Of a stretch of DNA of 64,000 nucleotides, positions 1-9,127 are shown in pieces. The DNA is taken from positions 1 to 64,000 of the forward strand of contig NZ_SMFN01000013.1 of the NCBI RefSeq assembly GCF_004349135.1, written 5' to 3'. The position numbers were made by a program, and so were the translations under genes. Source of the stretch: Flavobacterium sandaracinum (GTDB taxonomy: Bacteria > Bacteroidota > Bacteroidia > Flavobacteriales > Flavobacteriaceae). How positions within the stretch are numbered: position 1 is the first letter of the stretch; every line of letters begins with the position of its first letter. Below the pieces are notes generated by a model, which did no database searches, was not told the DNA's origin, and saw only the letters and a list, made by a program, of their open reading frames with translations.

Positions 1-1
1 C

Positions 2-139
2 CCAGTCCAAGGCTGGTATGACATAATTGGAGAAAAAACGATAGCCGATGCAATATTAGACAGACTTATACACCAATCTCACAGGCTTGAATTACATGGC
101 GAATCCATGAGAAAGAAAAGAGGAATAAACAAAGAGTGA
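2..139 (+). CDS. IstB-like ATPase of an IS21-family element, C-terminal part only
   Basis: The reading frame enters from the left window edge and encodes 45 residues ending in a stop at 137-139. The tail contains GWYDIIGEKTIADAILDRL and GESMRKK, which is the conserved C-terminus of IstB, the ATP-binding helper of IS21 transposases. IstB promotes target selection and strand transfer by the transposase IstA, which would lie to the left outside the window. The end-type repeats that follow at 198-296 support the assignment. Whether the whole element is intact cannot be seen. Confidence 0.85.
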   Translation, partial: PVQGWYDIIGEKTIADAILDRLIHQSHRLELHGESMRKKRGINKE

Positions 140-197
140 TATTTTATTATATTTGAATACTAATTAACAGATGAAAAAATATAGTTTTTAATCAAAA

Positions 198-296
198 CGG
201 AGGTGGTCATTTTGCTCCGGAATTAGGTGGTCATTTTGAAATGGAATCAGGTGCTCACTTTAAAACGGAATGGGGTGATCAATATAACCGGAATTT
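198..296 (+). repeat. Terminal repeat array of the IS21-type element
   Basis: Four related blocks resembling CGGAATTAGGTGGTCATTTTG follow istB. The cores GGTGGTC, GGTGGTC, GGTGCTC and GGTGATC start at 202, 226, 250 and 274, exactly 24 bases apart, and degenerate rightwards. Multiple transposase-binding repeats of this kind are known at IS21 ends. The last CCGG at about 288-291 probably marks the right end of the element. Confidence 0.7.
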
Positions 297-828
297 GCAG
301 AATGGTATCAAAATTGATAATAATTATTTTAGTAGGAGCTTTTATTAGAGGAAAAATTTAAATGTAATGAAGTTAGAAGATTACCTGACAAAGAAGACAG
401 TGCAAACGCGATTCAATAACGATGCAAATTAAAAGTTGCTGGTGAAGGAAAAAGAAATCAGATTCATGAAAAACTTCCTTCTAAAAAATCATTAATTAAT
501 AGCGTGCAGCACCAAAAAGATATACTTAATATTCCATATTTGGAGAAAGTATCAGATATGCTTATATAGGCAGAATATTCAACAGATTATTTACCGATCA
601 ATTGAAAAACAGAAGAAGGACGAAAAAAAGAAAAGAGACATCTGATAATTAAAAACAGCTGTTTAAAATCTCTTTCAATGATATTTTACAATCTTATTTC
701 AAAAAGAATTGATTTATATAAAATATAAATGGGATCACCTAAAAAAGTAATCGCTTTTGATCGGTCATGAATCGATATTTTAGGATTAGACAAGTTACCT
801 TCTACATCAGCGTTTGAAACAAAAAAAA
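297..828. other. Decayed DNA without a supportable gene
   Basis: All frames are broken by stops. A short frame from 366 reads MKLEDYLTKKTVQT, loosely like the start of a tyrosine recombinase, and a second stretch around 425-570 stays open, but neither matches a family I can name. The region sits between an IS21 end and the nitrate operon, so it is probably insertion-element debris. Confidence 0.5.
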
Positions 829-863
829 CTATCTGAAAATTACTTTTCGGACAGCCTTTTTTT
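829..863. terminator. Bidirectional terminator after the nitrate operon
   Basis: CTATCTGAAAA (829-839) pairs with TTTTCGGACAG (844-854) over a 4-base loop, with a wobble and one mismatch. A run of T follows on the plus strand (857-863) and a run of A precedes the stem (822-828), so it can work on either strand. It lies 29 bases beyond the stop of the last gene of the minus-strand nitrate operon. Confidence 0.75.
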
Positions 864-891
864 ACAATTTATATTGTCTACAATAGCAATA

Positions 892-1137
892 CTACTTTTT
901 ATAATTCCCTTTTGGCAAATAATAAAGCCAACTGAAACCTATCAAAAATAAAATCAAGGAGGCAATAAATGCGGGGATGAGAATTTCTCTATTATTATCT
1001 AAAGCATTATTCAAAGAGGCATACAACAACCAAATCTGAATAGTCACATTTAAAATTAAAATGAATATCAGCGTTGATAGGATATTGTTTAGTTTGTTTG
1101 GATTAGCTTTGTTTTGGCTTGTTCTAAAATTACTCAT
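892..1137 (-). CDS. Small two-helix membrane protein ending the nitrate operon
   Basis: This 81-residue protein has two hydrophobic segments (about residues 20-42 and 53-73), a basic Asn/Lys-rich N-terminus and a short basic tail. I do not recognise a characterised family; it resembles the short DUF6755-type proteins found near Rieske proteins, but that is a recollection and not a search result. It is the last gene of the minus-strand nitrate operon, 28 bases after the Rieske gene. A role in assembling or anchoring the membrane complex is inference from position. The stop is followed by a strong terminator. Confidence 0.7.
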   Translation of the reverse strand: MSNFRTSQNKANPNKLNNILSTLIFILILNVTIQIWLLYASLNNALDNNREILIPAFIASLILFLIGFSWLYYLPKGNYKK

Positions 1138-1165
1138 AACAATTGAATTTGATTATTCTTGGTTT

Positions 1166-1678
1166 TTAACTAAACACTTTTTCTTCGGATGCTTTTACGT
1201 AAATATCATTGTCTTTGAAAAAAACATCTAGTTTAGGTAAAGCTCTTGGCGGCGGACCTGCAATTACATCGCCAGTCATAGCATCAAAAGAGCCTTCATG
1301 ACAGGGGCAATGAATAATACCAGTTCCCGGTTTGTAAAAAACGGAACAAGAAAGATGTGTACATTTTTGTTCGTAAGCCTTATATTCACCATTTTCAAGA
1401 TGAATCAAAATGTAAGGAACGGTACTTCCTTCAATAACAAAACCTCGTGTTCCTCCTACCGGAACTTCGTTTAGCTTGCAAACAAAATGCTCTCCAGCGA
1501 CTTCTTCTTTAGGTAATAAATAAGCTTTAGCAGCAACCAAACCGCTACCAACCATTAATCCTCCAGAAACTAGCGTTAAGAACTTCGCAAAATCACGACG
1601 ACTTACTTGTGTGGCTTCTTGTTTTAAAATTGGAAAGTCTTTTTTCCAGTTTTTATCTAAATTATCTTCTTTTGACAT
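1166..1678 (-). CDS. Rieske [2Fe-2S] protein with Tat-type anchor
   Basis: The 170-residue protein has both Rieske ligand boxes, CTHLSC (about residues 106-111) and CPCHEGSFD (about 124-132), which bind a [2Fe-2S] cluster through two Cys and two His. The N-terminus carries SRRDFAKFL followed by a hydrophobic stretch, as in Tat-exported Rieske proteins that stay anchored by their signal. The cluster domain should therefore face the periplasm. It follows the ferredoxin-type subunit gene by 59 bases and probably takes part in electron transfer of the nitrate-reductase-like complex, although Rieske subunits are not standard in Nar or Nas enzymes. The family call is firm; the partner is inferred from context. 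Confidence 0.9.
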   Translation of the reverse strand: MSKEDNLDKNWKKDFPILKQEATQVSRRDFAKFLTLVSGGLMVGSGLVAAKAYLLPKEEVAGEHFVCKLNEVPVGGTRGFVIEGSTVPYILIHLENGEYKAYEQKCTHLSCSVFYKPGTGIIHCPCHEGSFDAMTGDVIAGPPPRALPKLDVFFKDNDIYVKASEEKVFS

Positions 1679-1737
1679 TTTTTAAAGTTTAAAGTTTCAT
1701 GTTTCAAGTTCTTCTAATAACTATTCACTTTTCACGA

Positions 1738-2307
1738 CTAATATATTATCAACTCAGTACTGCCTTTTGGCATCATGATATTCACTTTGGTGTTTACAAT
1801 TTCTTTTCCGAAAACAAAGGTATTCACGGGAGTACTATTAGGACGCATTTCTTCGATTTCTGCTTTTGTACCGTAGAACAACGCACCACTTGGACAAACC
1901 GTAGCACACATTGGTTTTTTCCCAACGCTCGTTCTGTCATAACACATCGTACACTTCATCATCAAATCATATTCTTCAATTTTCTTTGGTACACCAAAAG
2001 GACAAGCAATCACACAATTTGAACAACCGATGCATCTTTCAGTATTGGCGGTATGTACAATTCCGAATTCGTCTTTTGATATTGCATCAGCAGGACAAAC
2101 ACTGGCACAAACTGGATCTTCACAGTGCATACATACCTGAACTGTAGTTTGAACAGTTGAAGCACGATCCACATAATTGACATGAATCATCGAGTCCTGA
2201 CCGTTGGTCTCGCATTCGGCGCAAGCCATCTCACAAGCTTTACAGCCAATGCAACGTTGCATATCTACAAAAAACTCTTCGTTTGTATTAAAACTGGTAT
2301 AGTTCAT
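1738..2307 (-). CDS. Four-cluster [4Fe-4S] electron-transfer subunit (DmsB/NarH-like)
   Basis: The 189-residue protein contains four Cys groups: [35 protein letters not shown] and a last group spread from CTMC to CATVC. This is the ferredoxin-like subunit of the DmsB/NrfC/NarH superfamily, which passes electrons from a membrane quinol-oxidising subunit to a molybdopterin enzyme. No signal peptide is present, so it should be cytoplasmic, like the catalytic subunit whose gene ends 18 bases upstream. It is shorter than true NarH (about 500 residues) and close to the DmsB/NrfC size. Confidence 0.9.
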   Translation of the reverse strand: MNYTSFNTNEEFFVDMQRCIGCKACEMACAECETNGQDSMIHVNYVDRASTVQTTVQVCMHCEDPVCASVCPADAISKDEFGIVHTANTERCIGCSNCVIACPFGVPKKIEEYDLMMKCTMCYDRTSVGKKPMCATVCPSGALFYGTKAEIEEMRPNSTPVNTFVFGKEIVNTKVNIMMPKGSTELIIY

Positions 2308-2325
2308 ATTTTAGCTTTTTATAGA

Positions 2326-4542
2326 TTAAACACTGGCATACGCCTTAGATTCTTTAGATGGAGGAGCTATTTCTTTCATAGGTTCCAAATGACAGGCGCA
2401 TACCTTGAATTCCGGTATTTTTGATATCGGGTCTAATGTACCGGGTGTTAGTAGGTTTGCTGATTTTTTTCCAGACCAATGGTAGGGAATAAAAACAGTA
2501 TCTTCTCTAATAGTTTCTACGATATTGGCAGGAAAAATTCCTTCCCCTCTTCGAGTAGAAACCTTTATTAATTCTCTTTGTTGAATACCATATTGCTTGG
2601 CCAAAGTAGGATGAATCTCCAATAATGGTTCCGGAAACTGATCTACCAATTTACCAATTCTACGAGTTTGGGTTCCGCTTAAATATTGGGAAACGACACG
2701 TCCCGTAGTTAAAATCACAGGATAATCCGCATCGATTACTTCACCTGGAAGTTTGTAGGGAGCTGGATTAAAATGGGCTTTTCCATCAGGAGTTTTGAAC
2801 TTTTTATCTTCCCATAAACGAGGAGTCCCCGGATGGTCTTCTGTTGGACATGGCCAAAAAATCCCCATGTTATCTTCAATTCTTTTATAGGTAATTCCGT
2901 TATAATCCGCTGTTCCTCCCTTTGAAGCAACACGTAGTTCATTAAAAATTGCCTCGCTGGAATCGTAAGTAAATTTATCTTCTTCACCTAAACGCTTCGC
3001 CAATTCTAAGATAATGGAAGTATCAGTTCTAGCATCTCCCGGAGGGGTTACCGCCTGACGAATTCGAATTACTCTACCTTCTGCTGATGTAGTTGTTCCT
3101 TCTTCTTCTTCTTGCAAAGAACCCGCCAGAATAATATCGGCATGGCGTGCTGTTTCATTTAGAAAAAAATCGATACACACATAAAATTCCAGTTTTTCCA
3201 GTGCTTCCCTAACATAGTTACTGTTTGGTAATGACACCAAAGGATTGAAACAAATAGACAATAGTCCTTTAATTTCGCCTCGGTGAATGGCCTCAATAAT
3301 TTCATAAGCCGAAAGTCCTTTTCCAGGCATGTCCTTTTCATCAATTCCCCAAACGTCCGCAATATATTTACGATGTTCCGGGTTTTCAATATCTCGGTTT
3401 CCGGGTAACTGGTCGCATTTATGACCGTGCTCTCTTCCTCCCTGACCATTTCCCTGACCGGTAATCGTCCCATATCCACAATATGGCTTACCAATTCGTC
3501 CTGTTGCCAAAACTAAATTAATACAACCCAAAACATTATCTACACCTTTAGAATGATGTTCAATTCCACGAGCATGAAGCAAGAAACTCGTTTTGGCTTT
3601 ACCCCATAACTCAGCGGCTTCCTTTATTTTTTCTTTTTTAATGCCAGTGATTTCTTCTGCCCATTCTAAAGTATAATCCTTAACTGAGTCTAAAGTGACA
3701 TCAAATCCTGAAGTATAATTATCTATAAAATCATGATCTAACATGTCGTGATCCACTAGATATTTCAACATAGCTCCGTAAAGTGCAGAATCGGTTCCGG
3801 GTTTTACATCCAAATGAACATCTGCTGTTCTGGCAAGTGGAATCATTCTTGGATCTATTACAATTATTTTGGCACCACGGTCTCTTGCTTTCCAAATCCA
3901 ATGTGTCAATGTTGGGAAAGTTTCACTAATATTGGCCCCAGCCACAATAATTACTTCAGCATATTCTAAATCCGAATAATTATTAGAAGCTCGATCTAAT
4001 CCAAATGCCTTTTTGTTACCAGCACCAGCGCTTACCATACACAAACGACCGTTGTAATCCAAGTTTTTTGTTTTTACGGCTACACGGGCAAATTTTCCCA
4101 TGAGGTAACTTTTTTCGTTAGTCAATGAAACCCCCGAAAGTATCGAAAAAGCATCTTTACCGTATTTTTCCTGAATGCGTTTAATTTCCGAAACAGTTTT
4201 ATCCATGGCTTCATCCCAAGAAGTAGACTCAAAACCTTTTCCTTCCACCCTTTTTATAGGTCCCAATAAACGGTCAGGATGGTTGTTTTGCAAATAACGT
4301 TGTACTCCTTTTGGACAAAGACGCCCTTCATTAAAAGGAAATTCCATCCACGGTTCAAAACCAACCACTTTATTACTTTTAACTAACAATTGAATTCCGC
4401 ATTGCATTCCACAAAAGCAACAATGGGTTTTGACCACATCATCCGGCTCGTCTCTACCATCAAAGCCCTCTTTTGGACTATAATTAAGATGCGGACCAAA
4501 ATCTTCAATTATTTTTTCTGCTGAAACAGGTAATTTTGCCAT
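2326..4542 (-). CDS. Molybdopterin oxidoreductase, probable nitrate reductase catalytic subunit (Nas/Nap-like)
   Basis: The 738-residue protein begins with a [4Fe-4S] motif, [10 protein letters not shown] then LCPKG (about residues 41-77), typical of the bis-MGD family that includes NapA, NasC and formate dehydrogenases. Further family marks are a [11 protein letters not shown] segment, [16 protein letters not shown] around 350 and the C-terminal MGD-binding domain ([17 protein letters not shown]). There is no Tat signal, so the enzyme should sit in the cytoplasm. Nitrate as substrate is inferred from two neighbouring NarK-like transporters and the adjoining denitrification genes; formate dehydrogenase is the alternative. 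It is transcribed with the ferredoxin and Rieske genes downstream and a NarI-like membrane gene upstream, an arrangement unlike classical narGHJI or napAB. Confidence 0.85.
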   Translation of the reverse strand: MAKLPVSAEKIIEDFGPHLNYSPKEGFDGRDEPDDVVKTHCCFCGMQCGIQLLVKSNKVVGFEPWMEFPFNEGRLCPKGVQRYLQNNHPDRLLGPIKRVEGKGFESTSWDEAMDKTVSEIKRIQEKYGKDAFSILSGVSLTNEKSYLMGKFARVAVKTKNLDYNGRLCMVSAGAGNKKAFGLDRASNNYSDLEYAEVIIVAGANISETFPTLTHWIWKARDRGAKIIVIDPRMIPLARTADVHLDVKPGTDSALYGAMLKYLVDHDMLDHDFIDNYTSGFDVTLDSVKDYTLEWAEEITGIKKEKIKEAAELWGKAKTSFLLHARGIEHHSKGVDNVLGCINLVLATGRIGKPYCGYGTITGQGNGQGGREHGHKCDQLPGNRDIENPEHRKYIADVWGIDEKDMPGKGLSAYEIIEAIHRGEIKGLLSICFNPLVSLPNSNYVREALEKLEFYVCIDFFLNETARHADIILAGSLQEEEEGTTTSAEGRVIRIRQAVTPPGDARTDTSIILELAKRLGEEDKFTYDSSEAIFNELRVASKGGTADYNGITYKRIEDNMGIFWPCPTEDHPGTPRLWEDKKFKTPDGKAHFNPAPYKLPGEVIDADYPVILTTGRVVSQYLSGTQTRRIGKLVDQFPEPLLEIHPTLAKQYGIQQRELIKVSTRRGEGIFPANIVETIREDTVFIPYHWSGKKSANLLTPGTLDPISKIPEFKVCACHLEPMKEIAPPSKESKAYASV

Positions 4543-4620
4543 GTTTTTATATTTTCTATTCTTAGTTTTTTATGTTTTATCTGCTAACTATATACTGATC
4601 ATGAATACTGACCATTAAAA

Positions 4621-5670
4621 TTATCCAAATAAATTTCCGCCTGCTACTCTTGCTTTCAAATGGGCTTGTGCTAAACGGGAACGCTTTCCTTCTGGACTCA
4701 AATCCAAATGAGATCCCCCGTCTTCCATGCTGAAGTCAAAACCGAGTTCTTTTGTCACTTCCTTAAGATCATTAATGTGCATATTTGTAGCATACTCTTC
4801 TCCTGTATGTTTACAAACTGCCATTCCCTGTTTCATTCCCTCCTTTTTATAAATATGTGCACCAATCTGAGCAGGACGCTGAATGATATGAAAAAATTTA
4901 CCGAAAGGAATCCAAATCAAAAACATAATTACTGTCACGGCATGAATTACCGCTAAGAAATCATAAGCAAACCCTTTCATGAACTGATACGAGTAGGTTA
5001 ACGCTAATCCTGTTGCTGAAATTGCAATCAATAAAATAAGCGGTAACAAATCCCCTTCAAATGTCTGTGTGGCAATTAATCCCGGATTCGTCAATCGTCT
5101 TCTCAGATAATACAAAGAACCCAGAATAACCAAATAAGAAGACCAGTTTAACGCATGAAAAGTTAGAAATGCCATAATAGAATCCAGTTTAAACTCCATC
5201 ACTTTAAATCCAAAAAAATGAGCTTCATATAGCGATATGCTATTCGGAGCCATCGTAAAATGTATCCATCCGAAAGTCAAAGGAATGGTAATTAAAAATG
5301 CAGAAGTACAACCTATCGCAATCATAAAATGGGCTACCCATCGGTATTTTCCTCTTGGATAAATGAATTTTTGAAAGGCAATGTTTTCTATAGTTTCTTT
5401 AGATGCAAACCAAAAATGAGAAAATACTTTGCCAGTAACTAAATACGTTATCCCTCTCTTAAAATAAATCCATGTAGGAGGTCTTTGCAACCAAACAGAA
5501 TATCTGTAAACTATGCCAAAAAAAGCAAAAATTGTCCCGAACAAATAGGTAATTAATGCAGCATCAAAATTCTGTAAATTTCTAGAGCCTAAGAATACTA
5601 ATATAACAGAAAATATTGACAGCACAGTAGCTATTAGTGAAGCTTTGGTATTAAAAGTTCTATTTTTCAT
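4621..5670 (-). CDS. NarI-like membrane subunit with six predicted helices
   Basis: The 349-residue protein has about six transmembrane segments (roughly residues 8-30, 37-61, 110-135, 163-190, 207-229, 237-262). His residues in or near helices (HFMIAIG, FHALNW, VIHAVTV, FFHIIQRP) could bind b-type hemes, as in NarI-type quinol-oxidising subunits. A hydrophilic C-terminal region of about 85 residues includes AVCKHTGEEYAT and is not part of standard NarI. The gene lies 78 bases before the catalytic subunit gene. Role as quinol-to-Fe-S electron donor is inferred from helix pattern and context; I cannot assign hemes with certainty. Confidence 0.75.
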   Translation of the reverse strand: MKNRTFNTKASLIATVLSIFSVILVFLGSRNLQNFDAALITYLFGTIFAFFGIVYRYSVWLQRPPTWIYFKRGITYLVTGKVFSHFWFASKETIENIAFQKFIYPRGKYRWVAHFMIAIGCTSAFLITIPLTFGWIHFTMAPNSISLYEAHFFGFKVMEFKLDSIMAFLTFHALNWSSYLVILGSLYYLRRRLTNPGLIATQTFEGDLLPLILLIAISATGLALTYSYQFMKGFAYDFLAVIHAVTVIMFLIWIPFGKFFHIIQRPAQIGAHIYKKEGMKQGMAVCKHTGEEYATNMHINDLKEVTKELGFDFSMEDGGSHLDLSPEGKRSRLAQAHLKARVAGGNLFG

Positions 5671-5713
5671 TTCGTTAAAATTTAATAAGTGGTATCTAAG
5701 TCGTTTTGTTAAG

Positions 5714-5745
5714 AAACCTACAAGACCCTAAAACCTTGTAGGTTT
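5714..5745. terminator. Hairpin between nitrate transporter and reductase genes
   Basis: AAACCTACAAG (5714-5724) and CTTGTAGGTTT (5735-5745) form a perfect 11-base-pair stem with a 10-base loop. The sequence type (ACCTACAAG...CTTGTAGGT) is familiar as a dispersed intergenic hairpin in Flavobacterium. Its place in a 121-base gap suggests partial termination or mRNA processing between the narK genes and the reductase genes. Confidence 0.6.
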
Positions 5746-5791
5746 ATAAAATAATTCTCTTTTTTTTTTAAAACGAATATGAATTCATACA

Positions 5792-7384
5792 CTAACTTGG
5801 TTTTTCACAACCTTTGCGGTTATAAAACCACCAATTGATAGTTGTTGCTAATGTAGTGAAAAGAATTAACCCAATAAAGAATTGATTAGCTCCGCCGTTA
5901 GCAGTAATGTTATTTCCAATTAATTTTGAAAAAATAAATGGTCCAAATGCCGCGATTGCTGCCGTCCAACCAATTACTCCTGCCGCCTGACGTTGATTTT
6001 CGGCAAAAATGATAGGATATTGTCTAAAAGTACCCGCATTTCCAATTCCAGTAAATAAAAACATGGCCAATATTACCCCAACAAACATCGGGAATTGCTC
6101 CATACTCGTTGGTGCAACCAATCCTTGGGTAACTAATAAAATAGCACCTGCTAAAATCCCCAAACCTGTAATTGTTGTCAAGATTGCCCCTCCCACTTTA
6201 TCAGCAACAAAACCAAAAATAATTCTGCTGGCAGAACCTATAAGTGGTCCGTAAAAAGCATATACCAAAGGATCCGGAGCATCTGGAAAATCACCATATA
6301 AAAATTTAATCATCAGCGGAAAAGCAGCAGACAAACCTGCAAAGGTTCCAAAAGTCATTACATAAGTAATCGTACAATACCAAGTATGTTTATTGCTAAA
6401 AATATCCAATTGTTCTTTTATAGACGCTTTCATCGGAATACTTTTTAGGTAAAACCAACTGATAACTGACAATATCAAAAGGAAAGGTATGTACCAAAAA
6501 GCAGCCGATTGAATGTACACTTCCTTATTTTTTACCGCAGCATTTTCTGGGCTAATTTTGTTTAATATTTTCTCGGCCAGTTTTGGATTGGCATTAGCAA
6601 TCGCTTTCGATTTTACTTTTAAAGGCAAGGAGGCAAAAATAACCGCATTATCCTTAGAATTAATTGCGGCTGTAACTGAATCTAATATGGGTTTCTTAAC
6701 ATTAGATAAAATTTTAGTTTGCACTTCGGTGTCTAAAGCCGCGAAAACTTCTTTTTGTTTTTCAATACTTGAACTTTTAAAAACAGCTAACGTTTCTTTT
6801 GCATCTATACTTGTAAATACCGATGCCGCACCGTAAATACTAACACTAAGAATAAGTGGAGTAATAAACTGTGCCAACGAAACTCCAAAATTCCCAATAC
6901 CCGCCTGTATTCCTAGAGCAGTTCCTTTTAATCTTTTAGGAAAAAACAAACTTGTACTTGGCATATAGGAAGAAAAATCTCCTCCACCAAAACCACAAGT
7001 AAAAGCTAATACAGCAAAAATCCAGAATGGTGTATTGACATCCATTACCGCAAATCCGATTCCAATTACGGGAATCAATTTAATAAAAGTAGCGAAAGTA
7101 ACTACATGCCTAGTCCCGAATATAGGTAATATAAAGGTGTGAATAATTCTTAAAATTCCTGCTGCTAAACCAGGTATTGCAACCAACCAAAATAGTTGAT
7201 CTTTTGAAAAAGAGAAACCTAGCCCTGGCAATTTAACTGCTATCACACTCATCATAAACCAAGAGGCAAATGACAAAATCAGTGACAAAGTTGTTATTGT
7301 CAGCGTTTTCCAAGCGATTTTACTCCCCGCTTCATTCCAGAATTTTTCGTCTTCCGGTTCCCATTTGTCTAGCCAAGTTTTCAT
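5792..7384 (-). CDS. NarK-like nitrate/nitrite transporter (MFS) with a helical insertion
   Basis: The 530-residue major facilitator protein matches nitrate/nitrite porters: a Gly-rich CGFGGGDFSSYMPS motif in helix 5 and GIGNAGTFRQYP in the C-terminal half are the nitrate-signature regions. It would import nitrate and/or export nitrite. A hydrophilic insert at about residues 190-288, between helices 5 and 6 and so expected on the periplasmic side, is made of short amphipathic helical repeats of the type LDTEVQTKIL and ANPKLAEKIL. This makes the protein about 100 residues longer than ordinary NarK. It is the second gene of the nitrate operon, 81 bases after the other narK gene. Confidence 0.88.
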   Translation of the reverse strand: MKTWLDKWEPEDEKFWNEAGSKIAWKTLTITTLSLILSFASWFMMSVIAVKLPGLGFSFSKDQLFWLVAIPGLAAGILRIIHTFILPIFGTRHVVTFATFIKLIPVIGIGFAVMDVNTPFWIFAVLAFTCGFGGGDFSSYMPSTSLFFPKRLKGTALGIQAGIGNFGVSLAQFITPLILSVSIYGAASVFTSIDAKETLAVFKSSSIEKQKEVFAALDTEVQTKILSNVKKPILDSVTAAINSKDNAVIFASLPLKVKSKAIANANPKLAEKILNKISPENAAVKNKEVYIQSAAFWYIPFLLILSVISWFYLKSIPMKASIKEQLDIFSNKHTWYCTITYVMTFGTFAGLSAAFPLMIKFLYGDFPDAPDPLVYAFYGPLIGSASRIIFGFVADKVGGAILTTITGLGILAGAILLVTQGLVAPTSMEQFPMFVGVILAMFLFTGIGNAGTFRQYPIIFAENQRQAAGVIGWTAAIAAFGPFIFSKLIGNNITANGGANQFFIGLILFTTLATTINWWFYNRKGCEKPS

Positions 7385-7465
7385 GTTCTCTTTTATTTAA
7401 ATTGATATTGTAATTTATGAATGACGTTGTAAGTGCTCTAGATATTGTAATTTATATCGCAATTT

Positions 7466-8941
7466 CTAATGATTGTGCTCGATTCCTCTTGTGAAGTTAG
7501 GCATTTTAGTTCTCATGATATTGATAATCGTTCTATGCATCCACAATAAACAAACGATAGAAATGATAAAAATAAAAATCCATGAACTTGTCCACAAACC
7601 TGTGAAATTAAGAAGGTATCCAAAAATTATTGGCCCAATAAAACCGCCCAAACCTCCTATTAAACCAACCATTCCTCCCACTACTCCTACTTCATTAGGA
7701 AAATATTCAGGAATGTGTTTGAACACTGCCGCTTTACCAATTCCCCACGATATTCCTATAAGAATAACCAGTATGACATAAACCCACATATTAGCACTAA
7801 ATTTAATCTGAGTAATTCCTTTGGCTAAAAGCTCTTTCTTTTTTACTTCTTGGTTTTGTTTGACCACAATTTCTTGCCAAGAAGTTTTTACGGGTAAAAT
7901 TGCGTCTTCGTTCTCAAATGATATAGTTTTTGAATTTACTTTTTGCGCTTTTTCATTTATACTAATTTGAGATGGAGACACTGCCGTAATAACTCCGCTT
8001 TCGGATGCCAAAACGCCCGGACCTGCTGTAATAATTTCCATTTTAGGGAACATCAATAAAAAACTGATTGCAATAGACGAACCCAAAACCCAGTACATCA
8101 CTTTTCTAGCTCCAAACTTGTCAGATAAATATCCCCCAAAAGCCCTGATGATTCCTGATGGTAAACTAAACATGGTGGCAAACATTCCTCCCATTACAAG
8201 AGACGTTTGGTAAACATTCATAAAATTAGGCAATAACCATTGAGAATACGCTACAAAACAACCAAATACTAAAAAGTAATAGGCTCCAAAACGCCAAACC
8301 CTAGCTGATTTTAATGGAGTTAAGAGTGTTTTAATATTTTTAGAATCACCTGCTGGTTTTTTATTTTTTGCGAATATGATAAAGAGTATCCCAATACTCA
8401 CTAATACAGAAGCATAAGTTATAGGCAACCATTTCCATCCATTTATAGGATCACTTTCAGAAAATCTATTTAATAAAGTTGGTGCCATAAAAGTAGTGAT
8501 GGCAGCACCTGCATTTCCCATTCCGAAAATACCTAAAGCTCTTCCTTGCCAATTTTGGGGATACCAAACCGAAGTGTATCCGATACCAACGGCAAAACTG
8601 GTTCCTACTAATCCAAATAGAAAGCTCAATACAGCAAAACTCCAAAATGTATCTGCAAAAGGAAGTAAAAACAACGGAATGGAGCAAAGAAATAACAAGA
8701 CAGAGAATATAATTTTACCTCCGTATTTATCAGTCAAAATACCAATTGGCAAACGAAAGATAGCTCCAGATAAGATTGGAATTCCCAGTAACCAGCCCAC
8801 TTCTACCACGCTCCAATTGAATATGCCTTTGTCAACCAAAAATGTAACCAAAACACCATTTAAAGTCCAGCAGGCAAAACAGATGGAAAAGGCTAATGTG
8901 TTCAGAAATAAAATTTTGTGGGATTGCGATAAACTACTCAT
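7466..8941 (-). CDS. NarK-like nitrate/nitrite transporter (MFS) with lipoyl-like insertion
   Basis: The 491-residue major facilitator protein contains the nitrate-porter region GMGNAGAAITTF and a C-terminal GIGKAAVFKHIPEYFP segment. I chose the start at 8941 (MSSLSQSHK) because the protein family begins just before the first helix and the upstream in-frame ATG at 8986 lies against the promoter-like sequence at 8988-9007. An insert at about residues 300-382, between helices 9 and 10 and thus periplasmic, has the pattern ITAVSPSQISI ... VVKQNQEVKKKELLAKG, which resembles the biotinyl/lipoyl-like fold of HlyD adaptor proteins. It is the first gene of the nitrate operon, with two Fnr-like boxes upstream. 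Confidence 0.87.
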   Translation of the reverse strand: MSSLSQSHKILFLNTLAFSICFACWTLNGVLVTFLVDKGIFNWSVVEVGWLLGIPILSGAIFRLPIGILTDKYGGKIIFSVLLFLCSIPLFLLPFADTFWSFAVLSFLFGLVGTSFAVGIGYTSVWYPQNWQGRALGIFGMGNAGAAITTFMAPTLLNRFSESDPINGWKWLPITYASVLVSIGILFIIFAKNKKPAGDSKNIKTLLTPLKSARVWRFGAYYFLVFGCFVAYSQWLLPNFMNVYQTSLVMGGMFATMFSLPSGIIRAFGGYLSDKFGARKVMYWVLGSSIAISFLLMFPKMEIITAGPGVLASESGVITAVSPSQISINEKAQKVNSKTISFENEDAILPVKTSWQEIVVKQNQEVKKKELLAKGITQIKFSANMWVYVILVILIGISWGIGKAAVFKHIPEYFPNEVGVVGGMVGLIGGLGGFIGPIIFGYLLNFTGLWTSSWIFIFIISIVCLLWMHRTIINIMRTKMPNFTRGIEHNH

Positions 8942-8987
8942 AAAATAACCATTTGATAATGATGTAAAATTAATCTGTTGACGCAAC

Positions 8988-9007
8988 CAAAAATATGATA
9001 TTTGTCA
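8988..9007 (-). promoter_or_regulatory. narK promoter -7 element and Fnr-like box
   Basis: On the minus strand TATTTTTG (8988-8995) fits the Bacteroidota -7 element TAnnTTTG. Next to it lies TGACAAATATCA (8996-9007), an Fnr-type core TGAY-N4-RTCA. The box adjoins the -7 element directly, a place where bound protein could also repress. Confidence 0.55.
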
Positions 9008-9103
9008 GTCAGCCCATAAAAAGGAGCATTTAGCGATTTTTATAGTCTAAAGTTTAACCCAAATTTACACACAAATAATTAATAACAAAACAATTACGCA
9101 CTT

Positions 9104-9127
9104 ATGATTGCAATTGATTGCAATCAT
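9104..9127. promoter_or_regulatory. Perfect palindrome with Fnr-like core upstream of narK
   Basis: Arms ATGATTGCAA (9104-9113) and TTGCAATCAT (9118-9127) are perfect inverted repeats separated by TTGA. The right part includes TTGATTGCAATCA, a match to the Fnr core TGATNNNNATCA at 9115-9126. It lies about 165 bases upstream of the narK start. Confidence 0.6.

Noticed and set aside
366..420. Short frame starting MKLEDYLTKKT as the N-terminus of a tyrosine recombinase matching the tail at 47641
   Set aside because: Only about 17 residues before a stop and no catalytic motif; the resemblance is too short to support the link.
1699..2424. Plus-strand open frames across the ferredoxin subunit gene
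   Set aside because: They lie antisense to a clear Fe-S protein with conserved cysteines and have no recognisable domain or codon pattern of their own.
6009..8948. Plus-strand open frames opposite the two NarK genes
   Set aside because: Antisense shadows of membrane protein genes; Pro/Ile-rich composition is that expected from reverse-complemented hydrophobic codons.
8942..8986. Upstream in-frame ATG at 8986 as the narK start
   Set aside because: The added 15 residues are not conserved-looking and the start would sit two bases from the predicted -7 element, before any transcript start.
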